Shown here in pieces: positions 55,543 to 64,000 of a stretch of DNA of 64,000 bases (position 1 is its first letter; every line of letters begins with the position of its first letter). Under the pieces are notes generated by a model. That model saw nothing but the letters and a program-made list of their open reading frames with translations. It ran no database searches and was not told where the DNA came from. Both the position numbers and the translations under genes were made by a program. Source of the DNA: Motiliproteus coralliicola (lineage in GTDB: Bacteria > Pseudomonadota > Gammaproteobacteria > Pseudomonadales > Balneatricaceae); the NCBI RefSeq assembly GCF_003345655.1, contig NZ_QQOH01000001.1, forward strand, positions 1,240,001 to 1,304,000. The letters run 5' to 3'.

Positions 55543-56442
55543 TTAAAAGGATGCCAGTAACCAATCGATAAAACGCCGGGCATTGGCGTTATCGAGGGTT
55601 CGCTTCGGATAAACCAGATAATAGGCCCGCCCCAATGGCAGACTGATCTCGCAGGGAGCGACGAGTCGACCCGCCTTCAGCTCGTCGGCGATCAGCATCC
55701 GTTGCCCCAGCAGTAGCCCCTTCCCCTGAACGGCGGCGTCGATCGCCATACTCGACAGATTGAACCGCGGTCCCGCTTTCGAGGTGGCGATATCCAACCC
55801 GGCGGCCTGCAGCCAATCCTCCCAATCCGGCAGGCTGTCGTTGTCCTCACCCCAGTCGATATGGATCCGGGGCAATTGGGTGATTGCCTCGAGGGACTGG
55901 GGCTCGGCAACGGTTGCCAGCAGCTGCGGGCTGAGGACCATCGACACCGAATCGGTAAACAGCAGCTCTTTGTTCAAACCGGCATAGCCCGACTCACCGT
56001 AGCCGATACAGATATCCGATACCGAGCGGTTGAAGTCGACCCGAGCGTGACTGGCCTCCACCCGAACCTGCAGCCCGGGGTTGAGTTCCATCCATTGCAG
56101 CACCAGCGGCATCAACCAGTTCGAAGCCAGCGACGGCAATGCCGTGATGGTCAGCACATCGACACGACGAAACAGCTCGATCTGCTGCTGACCAAGGCGC
56201 AACTTTTCCAGCGCTTCACGGATAAACACCAGGTAGCTCTGCCCTGCCCGGGTTAACCGGACTCCGGACTTGGAGCGTTCAAACAGCCTGATGTCCAGCT
56301 GCTGCTCCAATACCTTGATCTGTTGGCTGACCGCCGCTGGGGTCACAAACAAGCGTTCGGCCGCCGCGGCAAAGCTACCGGCTTCAGCCGCAGCCTCAAA
56401 AGCCAGCAACGCCTTCAACGGTGGAATCTGTCTGGTTTTCAT
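55543..56442 (-). CDS. LysR-family regulator, GcvA-like
   Basis: 299 residues from the ATG at 56442; an ATG 11 codons upstream (56475) is an alternative with no better ribosome site. The helix-turn-helix (RQIPPLKALLAFEAAAEAGSFAAAAERLFVTPAAVSQQIKVLEQQLDIRLFER) is of the GcvA/AmpR type. The effector domain follows from about 95. Divergent from the 2OG oxygenase gene at 56582, which it probably controls. Confidence 0.9.
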   Translation of the reverse strand: MKTRQIPPLKALLAFEAAAEAGSFAAAAERLFVTPAAVSQQIKVLEQQLDIRLFERSKSGVRLTRAGQSYLVFIREALEKLRLGQQQIELFRRVDVLTITALPSLASNWLMPLVLQWMELNPGLQVRVEASHARVDFNRSVSDICIGYGESGYAGLNKELLFTDSVSMVLSPQLLATVAEPQSLEAITQLPRIHIDWGEDNDSLPDWEDWLQAAGLDIATSKAGPRFNLSSMAIDAAVQGKGLLLGQRMLIADELKAGRLVAPCEISLPLGRAYYLVYPKRTLDNANARRFIDWLLASF

Positions 56443-56524
56443 CAACGGGTCTCTCGCCACAGCATCAGCACTCATCCCATCATTAAGACTTTCTTATGGA
56501 TAAGATCAATAAATATCGTTGGTT

Positions 56525-56562
56525 ATGACTTATGTCATTAGCTTATTTTGTTTTTAAACAAA
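56525..56562. promoter_or_regulatory. dyads in the LysR/oxygenase divergent region
   Basis: Two inverted repeats lie close to the oxygenase start: ATGAC-TTAT-GTCAT (56525-56538) and TTTGTTT-TT-AAACAAA (56547-56562). The first is a possible regulator-binding site. The second lies about 20 bases before the ATG and may influence the start of translation or transcription. Confidence 0.4.
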
Positions 56563-56581
56563 TAAAACAGGTAGCCACAAC

Positions 56582-57358
56582 ATGCAACTAGAGCAGATCA
56601 TTCAGTTCAACGAGTACCCGCTTTCCGATACCGCCTTCCAACAACGCTGCAAGCAACACCTGGATGAACACGGCGCCTTGGTCCTGCCGGACTTTATCTC
56701 GGCCGAGGCGCTGACCAAGATCTGCCAGGAAGGCGCGCACAAGAAACACCTGGCCTACTACTCCAAGGACGACCACAACGTCTATCTCAAAGACCCGGAT
56801 CCGGACTTTGCTGACGACCACCCGAGAAACCAACCGGTCCAGTCCTCCAAAGGCTGTATCACCGACAACCAGATCGCTGAAGACTCACCGCTTCGCACCC
56901 TCTACGACGCCGAGACGTTCCGTGACTTTCTCGCCACCGTGCTGGGGGAACAGGGGCTGTACAACTATGCCGACCCGATGTCGTCGATCAACCTGCATTA
57001 CGCCGATGAGGGTCAGGAGCTGGGCTGGCACTTTGACAACTCCTCCTTTGCCATCACGCTGCTGATCCAGAGTCCGGAAGCGGGTGGGAGCTTCGAATAT
57101 GTCGAGAATCTGCGCGATGCCGATCGGGGCGAGATGAACTATGACGGGGTGGCTGAAGTTCTGGCCGGCAAACGTCAGGTCAAGACCCTGCAGGCCGGGC
57201 CCGGCACCCTGGCGATGTTCCGCGGCCGCAACGCCCTGCATCGGGTCACGCCGGTTAAAGGTGACAAGACCCGGATGCTGGTCGTGCTGGCCTACAACTC
57301 CGAACCGGGTATCGCGCTGTCCGAATCCGCCCGTCTGACCTTTTATGGGCGTCTCTGA
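56582..57358 (+). CDS. 2-oxoglutarate/Fe(II)-dependent oxygenase (BesD/HalD-like fold)
   Basis: 258 residues. The double-stranded beta-helix core shows the facial triad His150-x-Asp152 (GWHFDNSSFAITLL) and His220 (ALHRVTP), with Arg231 (KTRML) to hold 2-oxoglutarate. N-terminal features such as the AYYSKDDHNVYL block are like those of the BesD/HalD amino-acid halogenase group (often called ArpA-like). Those halogenases replace the Asp with Gly to make room for chloride; here the Asp is retained, so hydroxylation is expected. A free amino acid is a plausible substrate (inference). Regulated by the divergent LysR protein. Ribosome site CAGGTAG precedes the ATG. Confidence 0.85.
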   Translation: MQLEQIIQFNEYPLSDTAFQQRCKQHLDEHGALVLPDFISAEALTKICQEGAHKKHLAYYSKDDHNVYLKDPDPDFADDHPRNQPVQSSKGCITDNQIAEDSPLRTLYDAETFRDFLATVLGEQGLYNYADPMSSINLHYADEGQELGWHFDNSSFAITLLIQSPEAGGSFEYVENLRDADRGEMNYDGVAEVLAGKRQVKTLQAGPGTLAMFRGRNALHRVTPVKGDKTRMLVVLAYNSEPGIALSESARLTFYGRL

Positions 57359-57403
57359 CTCGACTCAACCAAGCAGAGCTTGCTGGGAAGATAAGTCCGC
57401 GGA

Positions 57404-58633
57404 TCAGGCGTTGGTCTGATCCGCGGCGGCCAGCATCCGCTCAATCTGTTCATCGGAGAATCCCTGCTCACGCAAAACATCGCGAGTGTGGGCTCCCAGC
57501 GGCGAACCTATGCTGCGGTATTCGGCTCGGCTACGGGAGAACTTGATCGGGCAGCCGATCTGACGAACCCTTTGTTGGTTTGATAAGGATTCCGGCTGCT
57601 GCCCTGACTGCCGTTCAGCAAGCGGAACCTCGACCAACATTTCACGGCTTCGGAACAGCTCCGAAGCCGCCGCCTCACTGAAGCTCAATACCGGCTCGAC
57701 GCAGACATCAAGTTCGGCAAAGACCTCGCTCCAGTGCCGCAGTGACTGGGTTTCGATGATGGACTGGATATCGGCCTTGAATGCCTCAACCGCCTCGGGT
57801 CGGGTATCAGATGCCCGCCCTGCCCACTCCGGTTTACCCAGTGCCTGCAGCAACCCTTTCAGAAACGGCGACTCAAGGCTCCCCACCGACAGGTAACGAT
57901 CATCGGCGGTTCGGTAGTAACCGTAGAAACTACCCCCGTTCAAGAACTCGCTGCTGAGTTGGGGGTCCTTGCCGCTGACCAAACTGTTGGCACCAAAGAG
58001 TGCGTTCATCGCCAGCGAGCCATCGGCCATACTGATATCGATCGCTTGCCCCTGCCCCGACTGCTGCCGCTCAATAACCGCCGCCAGGATCCCTACCACG
58101 GCCTGGTGCGAGCCGCCGGCGATATCGGCTATCTGGGTCCCCGACAACACCGGCCCGGTCTCTGCGCGGCCGCTGTAACCGGCCAAACCTGAAAGTGCCA
58201 GGTAATTAATATCGTGACCGGCTCGATCACGGTGACTGCCGTTCTGGCCATAACCGGTGATCGAGCAGTAGATCAATCGCGGATTGATCCGGGCGAGCTC
58301 GTCATAACCCAAACCCAGCCGGGCCATCACTCCCGGACGGAACTGCTCCACCAGGATGTCGTAGTCACCGATCATCCGCTTGATCGCTTCAACTGCGGCG
58401 GGATTTTTCAGATCCAACGCCATCGCCCGCTTATTGCGATTCAGGGTCGCAAAGCAAGCCGAGGTTTGATTCTCCCCCTCCCCTAGCAACGGCGGCAAAT
58501 GTCGGAGCAGATCAACCCGGTTGGGGGCCTCAACCCGCACCACTTCAGCCCCCAGGTCCGCCAGCATCATGGTGGCGTAGGGCCCTGGCAACAGGGTGGA
58601 GAAGTCGAGCACTTTGAGTGATTTCAACGGCAT
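57404..58633 (-). CDS. class III CoA transferase, CaiB/BaiF family
   Basis: 409 residues. N-terminus LKVLDFSTLLPGPYATMMLADLGAEVVRVEAPNRVD is the family hallmark, with ALDLKNPAAVEAIKRMIGDYDILVEQFRPGVMARLGLGYDEL and the Asp nucleophile region GHDINYLALSGLAGYSGRAE. Moves CoA between carboxylic acids. Substrate not deducible. Convergent with the oxygenase gene. Confidence 0.93.
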   Translation of the reverse strand: MPLKSLKVLDFSTLLPGPYATMMLADLGAEVVRVEAPNRVDLLRHLPPLLGEGENQTSACFATLNRNKRAMALDLKNPAAVEAIKRMIGDYDILVEQFRPGVMARLGLGYDELARINPRLIYCSITGYGQNGSHRDRAGHDINYLALSGLAGYSGRAETGPVLSGTQIADIAGGSHQAVVGILAAVIERQQSGQGQAIDISMADGSLAMNALFGANSLVSGKDPQLSSEFLNGGSFYGYYRTADDRYLSVGSLESPFLKGLLQALGKPEWAGRASDTRPEAVEAFKADIQSIIETQSLRHWSEVFAELDVCVEPVLSFSEAAASELFRSREMLVEVPLAERQSGQQPESLSNQQRVRQIGCPIKFSRSRAEYRSIGSPLGAHTRDVLREQGFSDEQIERMLAAADQTNA

Positions 58634-58951
58634 AACGGCATCCTGCAGTCAGACAGAGGGTCGGAGACCACACTATGCCGAACCACAAAGACACAAAAAA
58701 CGACGCAAACTAACTCATCAAATCACAAAAGATGACAATCGCTGTTGAAACAAGCAGGCCAACACTCTTATTCAGTGTGCGCTCGAATCGAATGAGAAAG
58801 CGGAAAATGAGAACCCTGCGAAAAGGCTGCAGGGGGTGCTGAACTCCAGCAGAACAGGGTCCGTAGGTAGACCCCCTGGCCCAGAACCTAAACGGGCCAC
58901 CTTCTCAGAGGTAGCCCGTTGCGCTTGGAATAGAGTCAGTTTCTTACCGAC
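58634..58951. other. gap with hairpins between CoA transferase and NSS genes
   Basis: 318 bases that include the CoA-transferase promoter and the 3' end of the NSS transcript. AACGGGC...GCCCGTT (58891-58897 with 58914-58920) is a moderate hairpin near the NSS stop, with weak T content. CCCTGC...GCAGGG near 58813-58833 is another. No gene seen. Confidence 0.45.
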
Positions 58952-60361
58952 TCACAGCAGATTATAGACGAATACCACCAGAACCGCAGCCGGTGTCAGG
59001 TAACGCAGTACGAACATAAAGACGTTCAGCGCCAAACCGTTACCCAGCTTCAGCTCACCTTCGGTGATTTGCTTCGACATAAACCAACCGACAAACACAG
59101 CGACCAGCAGACCGGACAGCGGCATCATCAGGTTGGCGGTGACAAAGTCGAGCAGGTCAAACAGAGTCTTACCCTCGAAGCGCTCGAACATCGCCAGCGG
59201 CGTCACATCGGCCCAGACGTTGAACGACAGCACCGTCACGATACCCAGCAGCCAGACCGACAGACCGGCAATCAGAGTCGCACCAAAACGGGAGATCGCC
59301 GGCTTCTCTTCCAGCCACTCGACCACCGGCTCCAACAGCGAGATCGCCGAAGTCACCGCAGCCACCACCAGCAGCACGAAGAACAGGGTGCCGAACAGCA
59401 CACCGCCCGGCATCTGGCTGAAGGCCAGCGGCAGAGTTTGGAAGATCAGTCCCGGACCCGCACCCGGCTCCAGGCCGTTGGCGAACACCAGCGGGAAGAT
59501 CGCCAGACCGGCCAGCAGCGCCACCACGGTATCCAGTACCGACACGGTCACCGCGGTCTTCACGATCGAGACCTGCTTGGGCAGATAGGAGCCGTAGGCC
59601 ATCATCACGCCCATCCCCAGGCTAAGGGTGAAGAACGCATGACCCAGCGCGGTCAGCACGCCTTCGGTGGTCAGCTTGGAGAAATCCGGGCTGAACAGGA
59701 AGCTGAAACCGGCGGCAAAGTGATCGGTATTCATGGCGTAGCCGACCATCACCAGCAGCAATACAAACAGCAGCGGCATCAGGATATTGATCGCTTTTTC
59801 CATTCCGGAGCGGATCCCGCGGGCCACGATCAGAATCACCAGCGACATAAACAGCGTGTGCCAGAGCAGCAGTTCGCCAGGATTACCCAGCAGGTTGCCG
59901 AAGATCGCGCCGATCTGCTCGGTGGTAGCGCCGACAAAATTACCGCTGACCGAATTACCCACGTAGGTCATCGCCCAACCGCCGATCACCGAATAGAACG
60001 ACAGGATCAGGAACGAAGCCAGCATGCCCATGCCACCCAGCCACTTCCAGCGCGACGATAGTCCGCTGTCGGCCACCAGCTTGCGCATGCTCTGCAACGG
60101 GCTGCCGCCACCGCGACGGCCGATCATGACTTCGGCGATCATGATCGGAATCCCGACGATCGCAATACAGAGCAGGTAAACCAGTACGAAAGCGGCACCG
60201 CCATTCTCGCCGGTGATATAGGGGAATTTCCAGATGTTGCCCAGGCCGACGGCAGAACCGCTGGCGGCCAGGATAAAGGCCATCCGTGAAGACCACATCG
60301 GATGGGATTTGGCTGATTCAGATGCCGCGGAGGCGGCGGAGTCCTGGATGATCTGTGTCAC
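58952..60361 (-). CDS. sodium-dependent NSS-family amino-acid transporter
   Basis: 469 residues with about 12 membrane helices. The neurotransmitter:sodium symporter signature is at the start (WSSRMAFILAASGSAVGLGNIWKFPYITGENGGAAFVLVYL), with further conserved stretches (SFYSVIGGWAMTYV; FFTLSLGMGVMMAYGSYL). The GTG at 60361 is preferred: AGGAGA lies ahead of it, whereas the longer frame has no site. The preceding gene, leucine dehydrogenase, is 118 bases away on the same strand, suggesting branched-chain amino-acid uptake (inference). Confidence 0.9.
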   Translation of the reverse strand: MTQIIQDSAASAASESAKSHPMWSSRMAFILAASGSAVGLGNIWKFPYITGENGGAAFVLVYLLCIAIVGIPIMIAEVMIGRRGGGSPLQSMRKLVADSGLSSRWKWLGGMGMLASFLILSFYSVIGGWAMTYVGNSVSGNFVGATTEQIGAIFGNLLGNPGELLLWHTLFMSLVILIVARGIRSGMEKAINILMPLLFVLLLVMVGYAMNTDHFAAGFSFLFSPDFSKLTTEGVLTALGHAFFTLSLGMGVMMAYGSYLPKQVSIVKTAVTVSVLDTVVALLAGLAIFPLVFANGLEPGAGPGLIFQTLPLAFSQMPGGVLFGTLFFVLLVVAAVTSAISLLEPVVEWLEEKPAISRFGATLIAGLSVWLLGIVTVLSFNVWADVTPLAMFERFEGKTLFDLLDFVTANLMMPLSGLLVAVFVGWFMSKQITEGELKLGNGLALNVFMFVLRYLTPAAVLVVFVYNLL

Positions 60362-60479
60362 CGTTGTCTCTCCTGTTGTTTTTATTGGAATCAAAGTTGT
60401 CACTCGCATCTGCCGTTCGGATGAAATCCCGCTGGCAGACGCGCTGACTCATTTGTTTGTGATTGTTGTGGTTTAAAAC

Positions 60480-61550
60480 TCAGACGCTGACCGTCTCCGG
60501 CGCCATAAAGCGCTCCTCGGCCAGTTCGTTAGCGATCTCGCCGGTCGGGCGATCCTGCAGATCGGCGCGGCGGAAGATCTCATCGAGGGTTTCGCTAATC
60601 GATTCGATATGGGCCAATACCTTGCGATGATCGTGACCGACCCGCTCGTAGAAGATATCGATGATGCCGCCGGCGTTGATGGCGTAATCCGGGGCGTAGA
60701 GAATGCCGTGCTCGCGCAGCATCGCATCGTGCTCGGGGGACGCCAGCTGGTTGTTGGAAGCACCGGCGACCACCTTGGCTTTGATCTGCGGAATGCTGAC
60801 ATCATTCAACACCGCCCCCAGTGCACAAGGTGCCAGCACATCCACGTCCAAGGACAGGATCTGCTCGGCGCCCACTTCGATGGCGCCCAGTTCGCTGACC
60901 GCCCGGGCCACCTGCTCCTGATGGATATCGGTGACGTACAACTCGGCACCGGCCGCGGCCAGGTGCTGCGCCAGACGATAGCCCACATTGCCGACCCCCT
61001 GGATCGCAACCCGCAAGCCACGCAGGTCCTGCTGACCCAGCTTGTGCTTCACCGCTGCCTGCAAACCGACAAAGGTGCCGTAAGCGGTAGCCGGTGACGG
61101 ATCGCCATTACAGGGTTTGCCGTCAATTCCGATACGCTCGGTGATCCCGGCAACGTTGCCGGTGTGGCGAGACATCACCTTCAGGTCGGCCACGGAGGTC
61201 CCCGAGTCCTCGGCGGCGATATAACGATCGCCCATCGATTCCAGGCAACGCCCCATCGCTTCAAGCAGTGCTTCGCTCTTATGTTGACGGGGATCGCCGA
61301 TAATCACCGACTTGCCGCCGCCCAGATCGATATTGGCCAGCGCCGACTTGTAGGTCATTCCCTTGGACAACCGCAGTACATCCCGCAGGGCCTCTTCATC
61401 GCTGCGATAATTCCACATCCGGCAACCACCCAATGCCGGACCGCGATTGGTGTTATGCACCGCCACGATCGCTTTTAGACCGCTTTGTTCATCGCAGAAA
61501 AAATTCAGTTGTTCATGCTGAGAAAACTCAGGATGACTAAATACACTCAT
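60480..61550 (-). CDS. ldh: leucine dehydrogenase (Glu/Leu/Phe/Val dehydrogenase)
   Basis: 356 residues. NAD-dependent oxidative deamination of branched-chain amino acids to their 2-oxo acids. [24 protein letters not shown] carries the catalytic Lys region. The Rossmann motif [28 protein letters not shown] is GxGxxG as GVGNVG. Start at 61550 with AAGGGA upstream. The length and the N-terminus [43 protein letters not shown] favour leucine over phenylalanine dehydrogenase. Confidence 0.92.
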   Translation of the reverse strand: MSVFSHPEFSQHEQLNFFCDEQSGLKAIVAVHNTNRGPALGGCRMWNYRSDEEALRDVLRLSKGMTYKSALANIDLGGGKSVIIGDPRQHKSEALLEAMGRCLESMGDRYIAAEDSGTSVADLKVMSRHTGNVAGITERIGIDGKPCNGDPSPATAYGTFVGLQAAVKHKLGQQDLRGLRVAIQGVGNVGYRLAQHLAAAGAELYVTDIHQEQVARAVSELGAIEVGAEQILSLDVDVLAPCALGAVLNDVSIPQIKAKVVAGASNNQLASPEHDAMLREHGILYAPDYAINAGGIIDIFYERVGHDHRKVLAHIESISETLDEIFRRADLQDRPTGEIANELAEERFMAPETVSV

Positions 61551-62375
61551 GGTGTTTATCCCTTAATTCAGATCTGGGGGAGAAGCCTGTTTAACCGTTA
61601 CACACGCACCATCCAGCCGAGCCAAACCCTGCCGAAACACAGGCAATGGTCGAACCGAAATCAGCGAAGCGTTAGATCAGTAGCGGGTCGGGATCCGCAA
61701 GAAGCGTAATGGAGTGCGCCCAAGAACTGCTGGGGCTGGGGAGCCGACGGGAGCGGCACAAGGTACAGGAGAGCACCTTAGCAATGGAGGCGACAACGGA
61801 GCCAGTGTCACCAACGGACGGTTGATCGGAAAACATAGACGTTCACCCACAATCCAGGCCGGATCACGGCTTGGACCAGATTTAATTATTTTTATCCGGT
61901 CGGTACGACCGTTATCTGTTATGCCTGCCACCCTCGTGAGGTAAGCAGGAGCCCAACGTTATGCCCACCCACAACAGCTCGTCAAGTATTTTTTACAAAA
62001 TCGATAAGATTGGCCGATTTTAGAATTCAGGATCTTTACCAAAACGCAACCGTTCTATTTGATCCAGACCGCTTTAAATGTAACTGATCAGTTTCTGCCC
62101 GATTCTCTTAAGCGCCCGTCATGACTAGCCTGCAGCCATCTAAGCAAAAGCTGCCAACAACTCTATCCACAACAACTGGGGATAAATTAGCAACAGTAAG
62201 CCTGGCCGTGATGATGATGAATTTCTTCACAATCGGCACTGCTATGGCATCTTGCATCGACTCACTAGCTTCAGCGGTGACTCAATGCCACCACATCAGT
62301 AATCCTGATGGGCTACTCTTCTGAATACGCGAATACCCACGAATTAGATACCATCACTGATAGGAGGGTGAGCAG
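61551..62375. other. long gap upstream of leucine dehydrogenase
   Basis: 825 bases with no supported gene. 61690-61830 is purine-rich on the plus strand and GC-rich. A perfect small hairpin CGGTCG-GTA-CGACCG lies near 61898-61912, and AAGGT...ACCTT near 61759-61778. A 67-codon frame (62121-62324) has no clear ribosome site and weak composition. The leucine dehydrogenase promoter must lie at the left end. The stretch may hold a decayed gene. Confidence 0.45.
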
Positions 62376-62681
62376 ATGTCCGCTGAAGATAAATTAGGTG
62401 GTTATGCCCAAGGCTTCGGTAGCCTGGATGCCGCAACCGTCGCAGCGAATGTAACTGAGGATTACAAGCTACTCGATAAAGATGGAGTCATACACGAGAA
62501 GAAAGACTTAGCAGCCTACATCACCGAGTTGAAGCAGCTTGGAGAATCGATGGAAATAACAGATGTCAGTGTCAGTGAAGGCAAAGCCTGGTGTAAATGG
62601 AAAATCGGCGATGTCGTAGGAGCAGGATTGATTAGCTTCGGTGATGCGGGCGTCAGCGAGGAACAACTGTTCTATCACTAA
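62376..62681 (+). CDS. SnoaL-like small protein
   Basis: 101 residues. Cystatin-like alpha+beta barrel of the SnoaL/NTF2 type is suggested by KLGGYAQGFGSLDAATVAANVTEDYKLLDKDGVIHEKKDLAAYITELKQL and the strand pattern ending in ISFGDAGVSEEQLFYH. A strong GGAGGGTGAGCAG site precedes the ATG. Such proteins are small enzymes or ligand binders; the activity here is unknown. Confidence 0.75.
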   Translation: MSAEDKLGGYAQGFGSLDAATVAANVTEDYKLLDKDGVIHEKKDLAAYITELKQLGESMEITDVSVSEGKAWCKWKIGDVVGAGLISFGDAGVSEEQLFYH

Positions 62682-63276
62682 TCACTATGACCTGGCGACA
62701 ACCGGAATGTCGAACTGAAAGAAACTCCAAATGGCGGGTGATCGAGCTTCATAGCTCGCAGGGATAGCCCGCCGTCTTTGCATCAGAAAAAATGCCTCAT
62801 TACCAAGCATCGCATGGACTAGCGGAGAAGCCTCATTTCCAACGAGCAAGTTGATCTCGGGCCTGTCACCACGATCGGCTTCGCGTAACGCTGCAGCTAC
62901 CCGACTGACATGGCAGAGACACGAAAGCGGCCTATTCAACGCACTGCACAAAAAACCAACGCACCGTACCAACCCAGACGGCATCAGGCTTTGCGGCTAT
63001 TACCCTCAGCTCACAGACAAACTTATCCACACTTTCTGTGAATATCGACCAGGGCATCTCGGCGCTGCTCTGGGCAACAGATCGACGTCCAACAACGCCA
63101 GCGATTCGTAGTCATCCCTTTGACCACCCGTCGGCGGCTTGAATGCTCCAGATCAATTGTGCAACGCACAAGCCTGACCCATAATCAGGGTAGCGCCGGG
63201 AATCGAGATTCCATCTAGTCGCTGAGTCCGGCGCTTCGATCGATGCATTGACGATGAATTGAAAGGAGTTCAAGAC
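62682..63276. other. gap before the P-type ATPase gene
   Basis: 595 bases with no gene I can support. One perfect DnaA box TTATCCACA lies at 63023-63031, but it is single. Open frames on both strands have no ribosome site and unusual composition. The last 40 bases carry the P-type ATPase ribosome site. Confidence 0.45.
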
Positions 63277-64000
63277 ATGTCCCCTGCTCGCCGAAATGAC
63301 TGGCACGCCCTGAGCGAATCGGAAGTTGCAGACCTGCTCGATACAGAGTCTGAGCAAGGGCTGAGCGCCGATGAAGCCAAGCAACGCTTGGATCAGGTCG
63401 GTCCCAATGCGCTGACCCAGAAGCAAGATCAAAACCCCTTCCTGCTGTTTCTGCAGCAATTCAATCAACCGCTGGTTTATATCCTGCTTGGTGCGTCGCT
63501 AATCACCGCACTGCTGCAGGAGTGGGTCGATTCCGGGGTGATTTTCGGTGTGGTGCTGGTCAATGCCGTGATCGGGTTCCTGCAGGAGTCCAAGGCGATG
63601 AAGGCGATCCGCGCCCTGTCCCAGGCCATGGTCAGCGAGGCCACAGTGATCCGGGACGGGTTGAAGCGTCGCCTCTCTTCCGCCGAACTGGTGCCCGGCG
63701 ATATTGTGGTGTTGCAGTCCGGAGACAAGGTACCGGCCGATATTCGCTTGGTCCGCTCACGAGAACTGCAGATCGACGAGTCAGCGCTGACCGGTGAGTC
63801 GGTACCGGTCGAGAAGCAGGTCGACGCCGTGGCCAAGGATTGTGTGCTGGCCGATCGCAGTAACATGGCTTACGGCTCGACTCTGGTGACCTACGGCACC
63901 GCCACCGGCGTCGTGGTTGCCACCGGTGATCGCAGCGAGATCGGTCGCATCAATGAGCTGATCGCTACCGCCGAGGTGCTGGCCACCCCCCTTACCCGCC
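63277..64000 (+). CDS. cation-transporting P-type ATPase, 5' part
   Basis: First 241 codons; the gene runs past the window end. AAAGGAG lies 7 bases before the ATG. The N-terminal cation ATPase domain (DWHALSESEVADLLDTESEQGLSADEAKQRLDQVGPNAL) is followed by two membrane helices (about 68-110) and the actuator domain with VPGDIVVLQSGDKVPADIRLV and ESALTGESVPVEKQ carrying the TGES dephosphorylation motif. The type is Ca2+/Na+/K+-like (PMR1/SERCA group). The DKTGT motif would lie beyond the window. Confidence 0.93.
   Translation, partial: MSPARRNDWHALSESEVADLLDTESEQGLSADEAKQRLDQVGPNALTQKQDQNPFLLFLQQFNQPLVYILLGASLITALLQEWVDSGVIFGVVLVNAVIGFLQESKAMKAIRALSQAMVSEATVIRDGLKRRLSSAELVPGDIVVLQSGDKVPADIRLVRSRELQIDESALTGESVPVEKQVDAVAKDCVLADRSNMAYGSTLVTYGTATGVVVATGDRSEIGRINELIATAEVLATPLTR

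Noticed and set aside
58800-58880. Possible glycine-type riboswitch near the NSS gene
   Set aside because: It lies downstream of the NSS stop rather than upstream of its start, and the conserved glycine-riboswitch blocks are missing.
61677-61931. 84-codon minus-strand frame rich in Pro and Leu
   Set aside because: Composition reflects the purine-rich plus strand; no ribosome site and no motif.
62121-62324. 67-codon open frame with a hydrophobic middle
   Set aside because: No clear ribosome site and atypical composition; not listed as a gene. It could still be a small peptide gene.
62685-62984. 99-codon minus-strand open frame in the gap before the P-type ATPase
   Set aside because: No ribosome site, no motif, and overlapping frames on the other strand look as good; probably chance.
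63023-63031. Perfect DnaA box TTATCCACA
   Set aside because: Only one box, with no AT-rich unwinding element and no dnaA/dnaN/gidA nearby; not an origin.

Overview
The window is 64 kb of a chromosome that reads like a marine gammaproteobacterium, most likely of the Oceanospirillales or Pseudomonas-like part of the class. The evidence is an rpsF-rpsR-membrane protein-rplI-dnaB block, Pseudomonas-style pqqABCDEH with exaC, a thiD-led ThiXYZ operon, a phasin, the long form of TrpRS and GC-rich codon use. Species cannot be named from sequence alone. Most of the window is ordinary housekeeping or catabolic DNA. No rRNA, tRNA, CRISPR array or intact insertion sequence was found.

Layout. At 0-5 kb a small six-cysteine secreted protein precedes valS, then comes an AT-rich orphan gene and a non-coding inverted-repeat element (4523-4946). 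At 5-19 kb lie a TetR-like regulator with a COQ8/UbiB-type kinase, a LysR/VOC divergent pair, SigZ with a Cys-tailed GST, a DHH phosphoesterase, DUF924, YceI, an orphan MlaC, DgkA, a flavodoxin, a phasin, GloA, BioA, a thioesterase and DUF808. At 19-23.5 kb a TPP riboswitch controls thiD-thiZ-thiX-thiY-tenA, a pathway for salvaging degraded thiamine pyrimidine. At 23.5-31 kb are dnaB, the rpsF operon, rlmB, hemH, an Lrp-type regulator and adk.

At 31-45 kb are a PAS-GGDEF-EAL phosphodiesterase-like protein, a globin, HrpB, a methionine gamma-lyase with a divergent Lrp regulator, a PLP decarboxylase, an AT-rich island with an orphan three-helix membrane protein, a sulfurtransferase and TrpRS. 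At 45-53 kb the complete PQQ biosynthesis operon pqqA-B-C-D-E-H lies just downstream of exaC. pqqA is only 23 codons long. This suggests PQQ-dependent alcohol oxidation, although the quinoprotein dehydrogenase itself is not in the window.

At 53-56 kb is the least familiar cluster: a Tat-exported ferritin-like lipoprotein, a c-type cytochrome and an ECF sigma factor in an overlapping operon, preceded by a candidate ECF-type promoter and lacking an evident anti-sigma gene. At 56-64 kb are a LysR regulator divergent from a 2-oxoglutarate/Fe(II) oxygenase of the BesD/HalD-like type, a class III CoA transferase, a leucine dehydrogenase and NSS transporter pair, a SnoaL-like small protein and the first 241 codons of a cation P-type ATPase that runs off the window.
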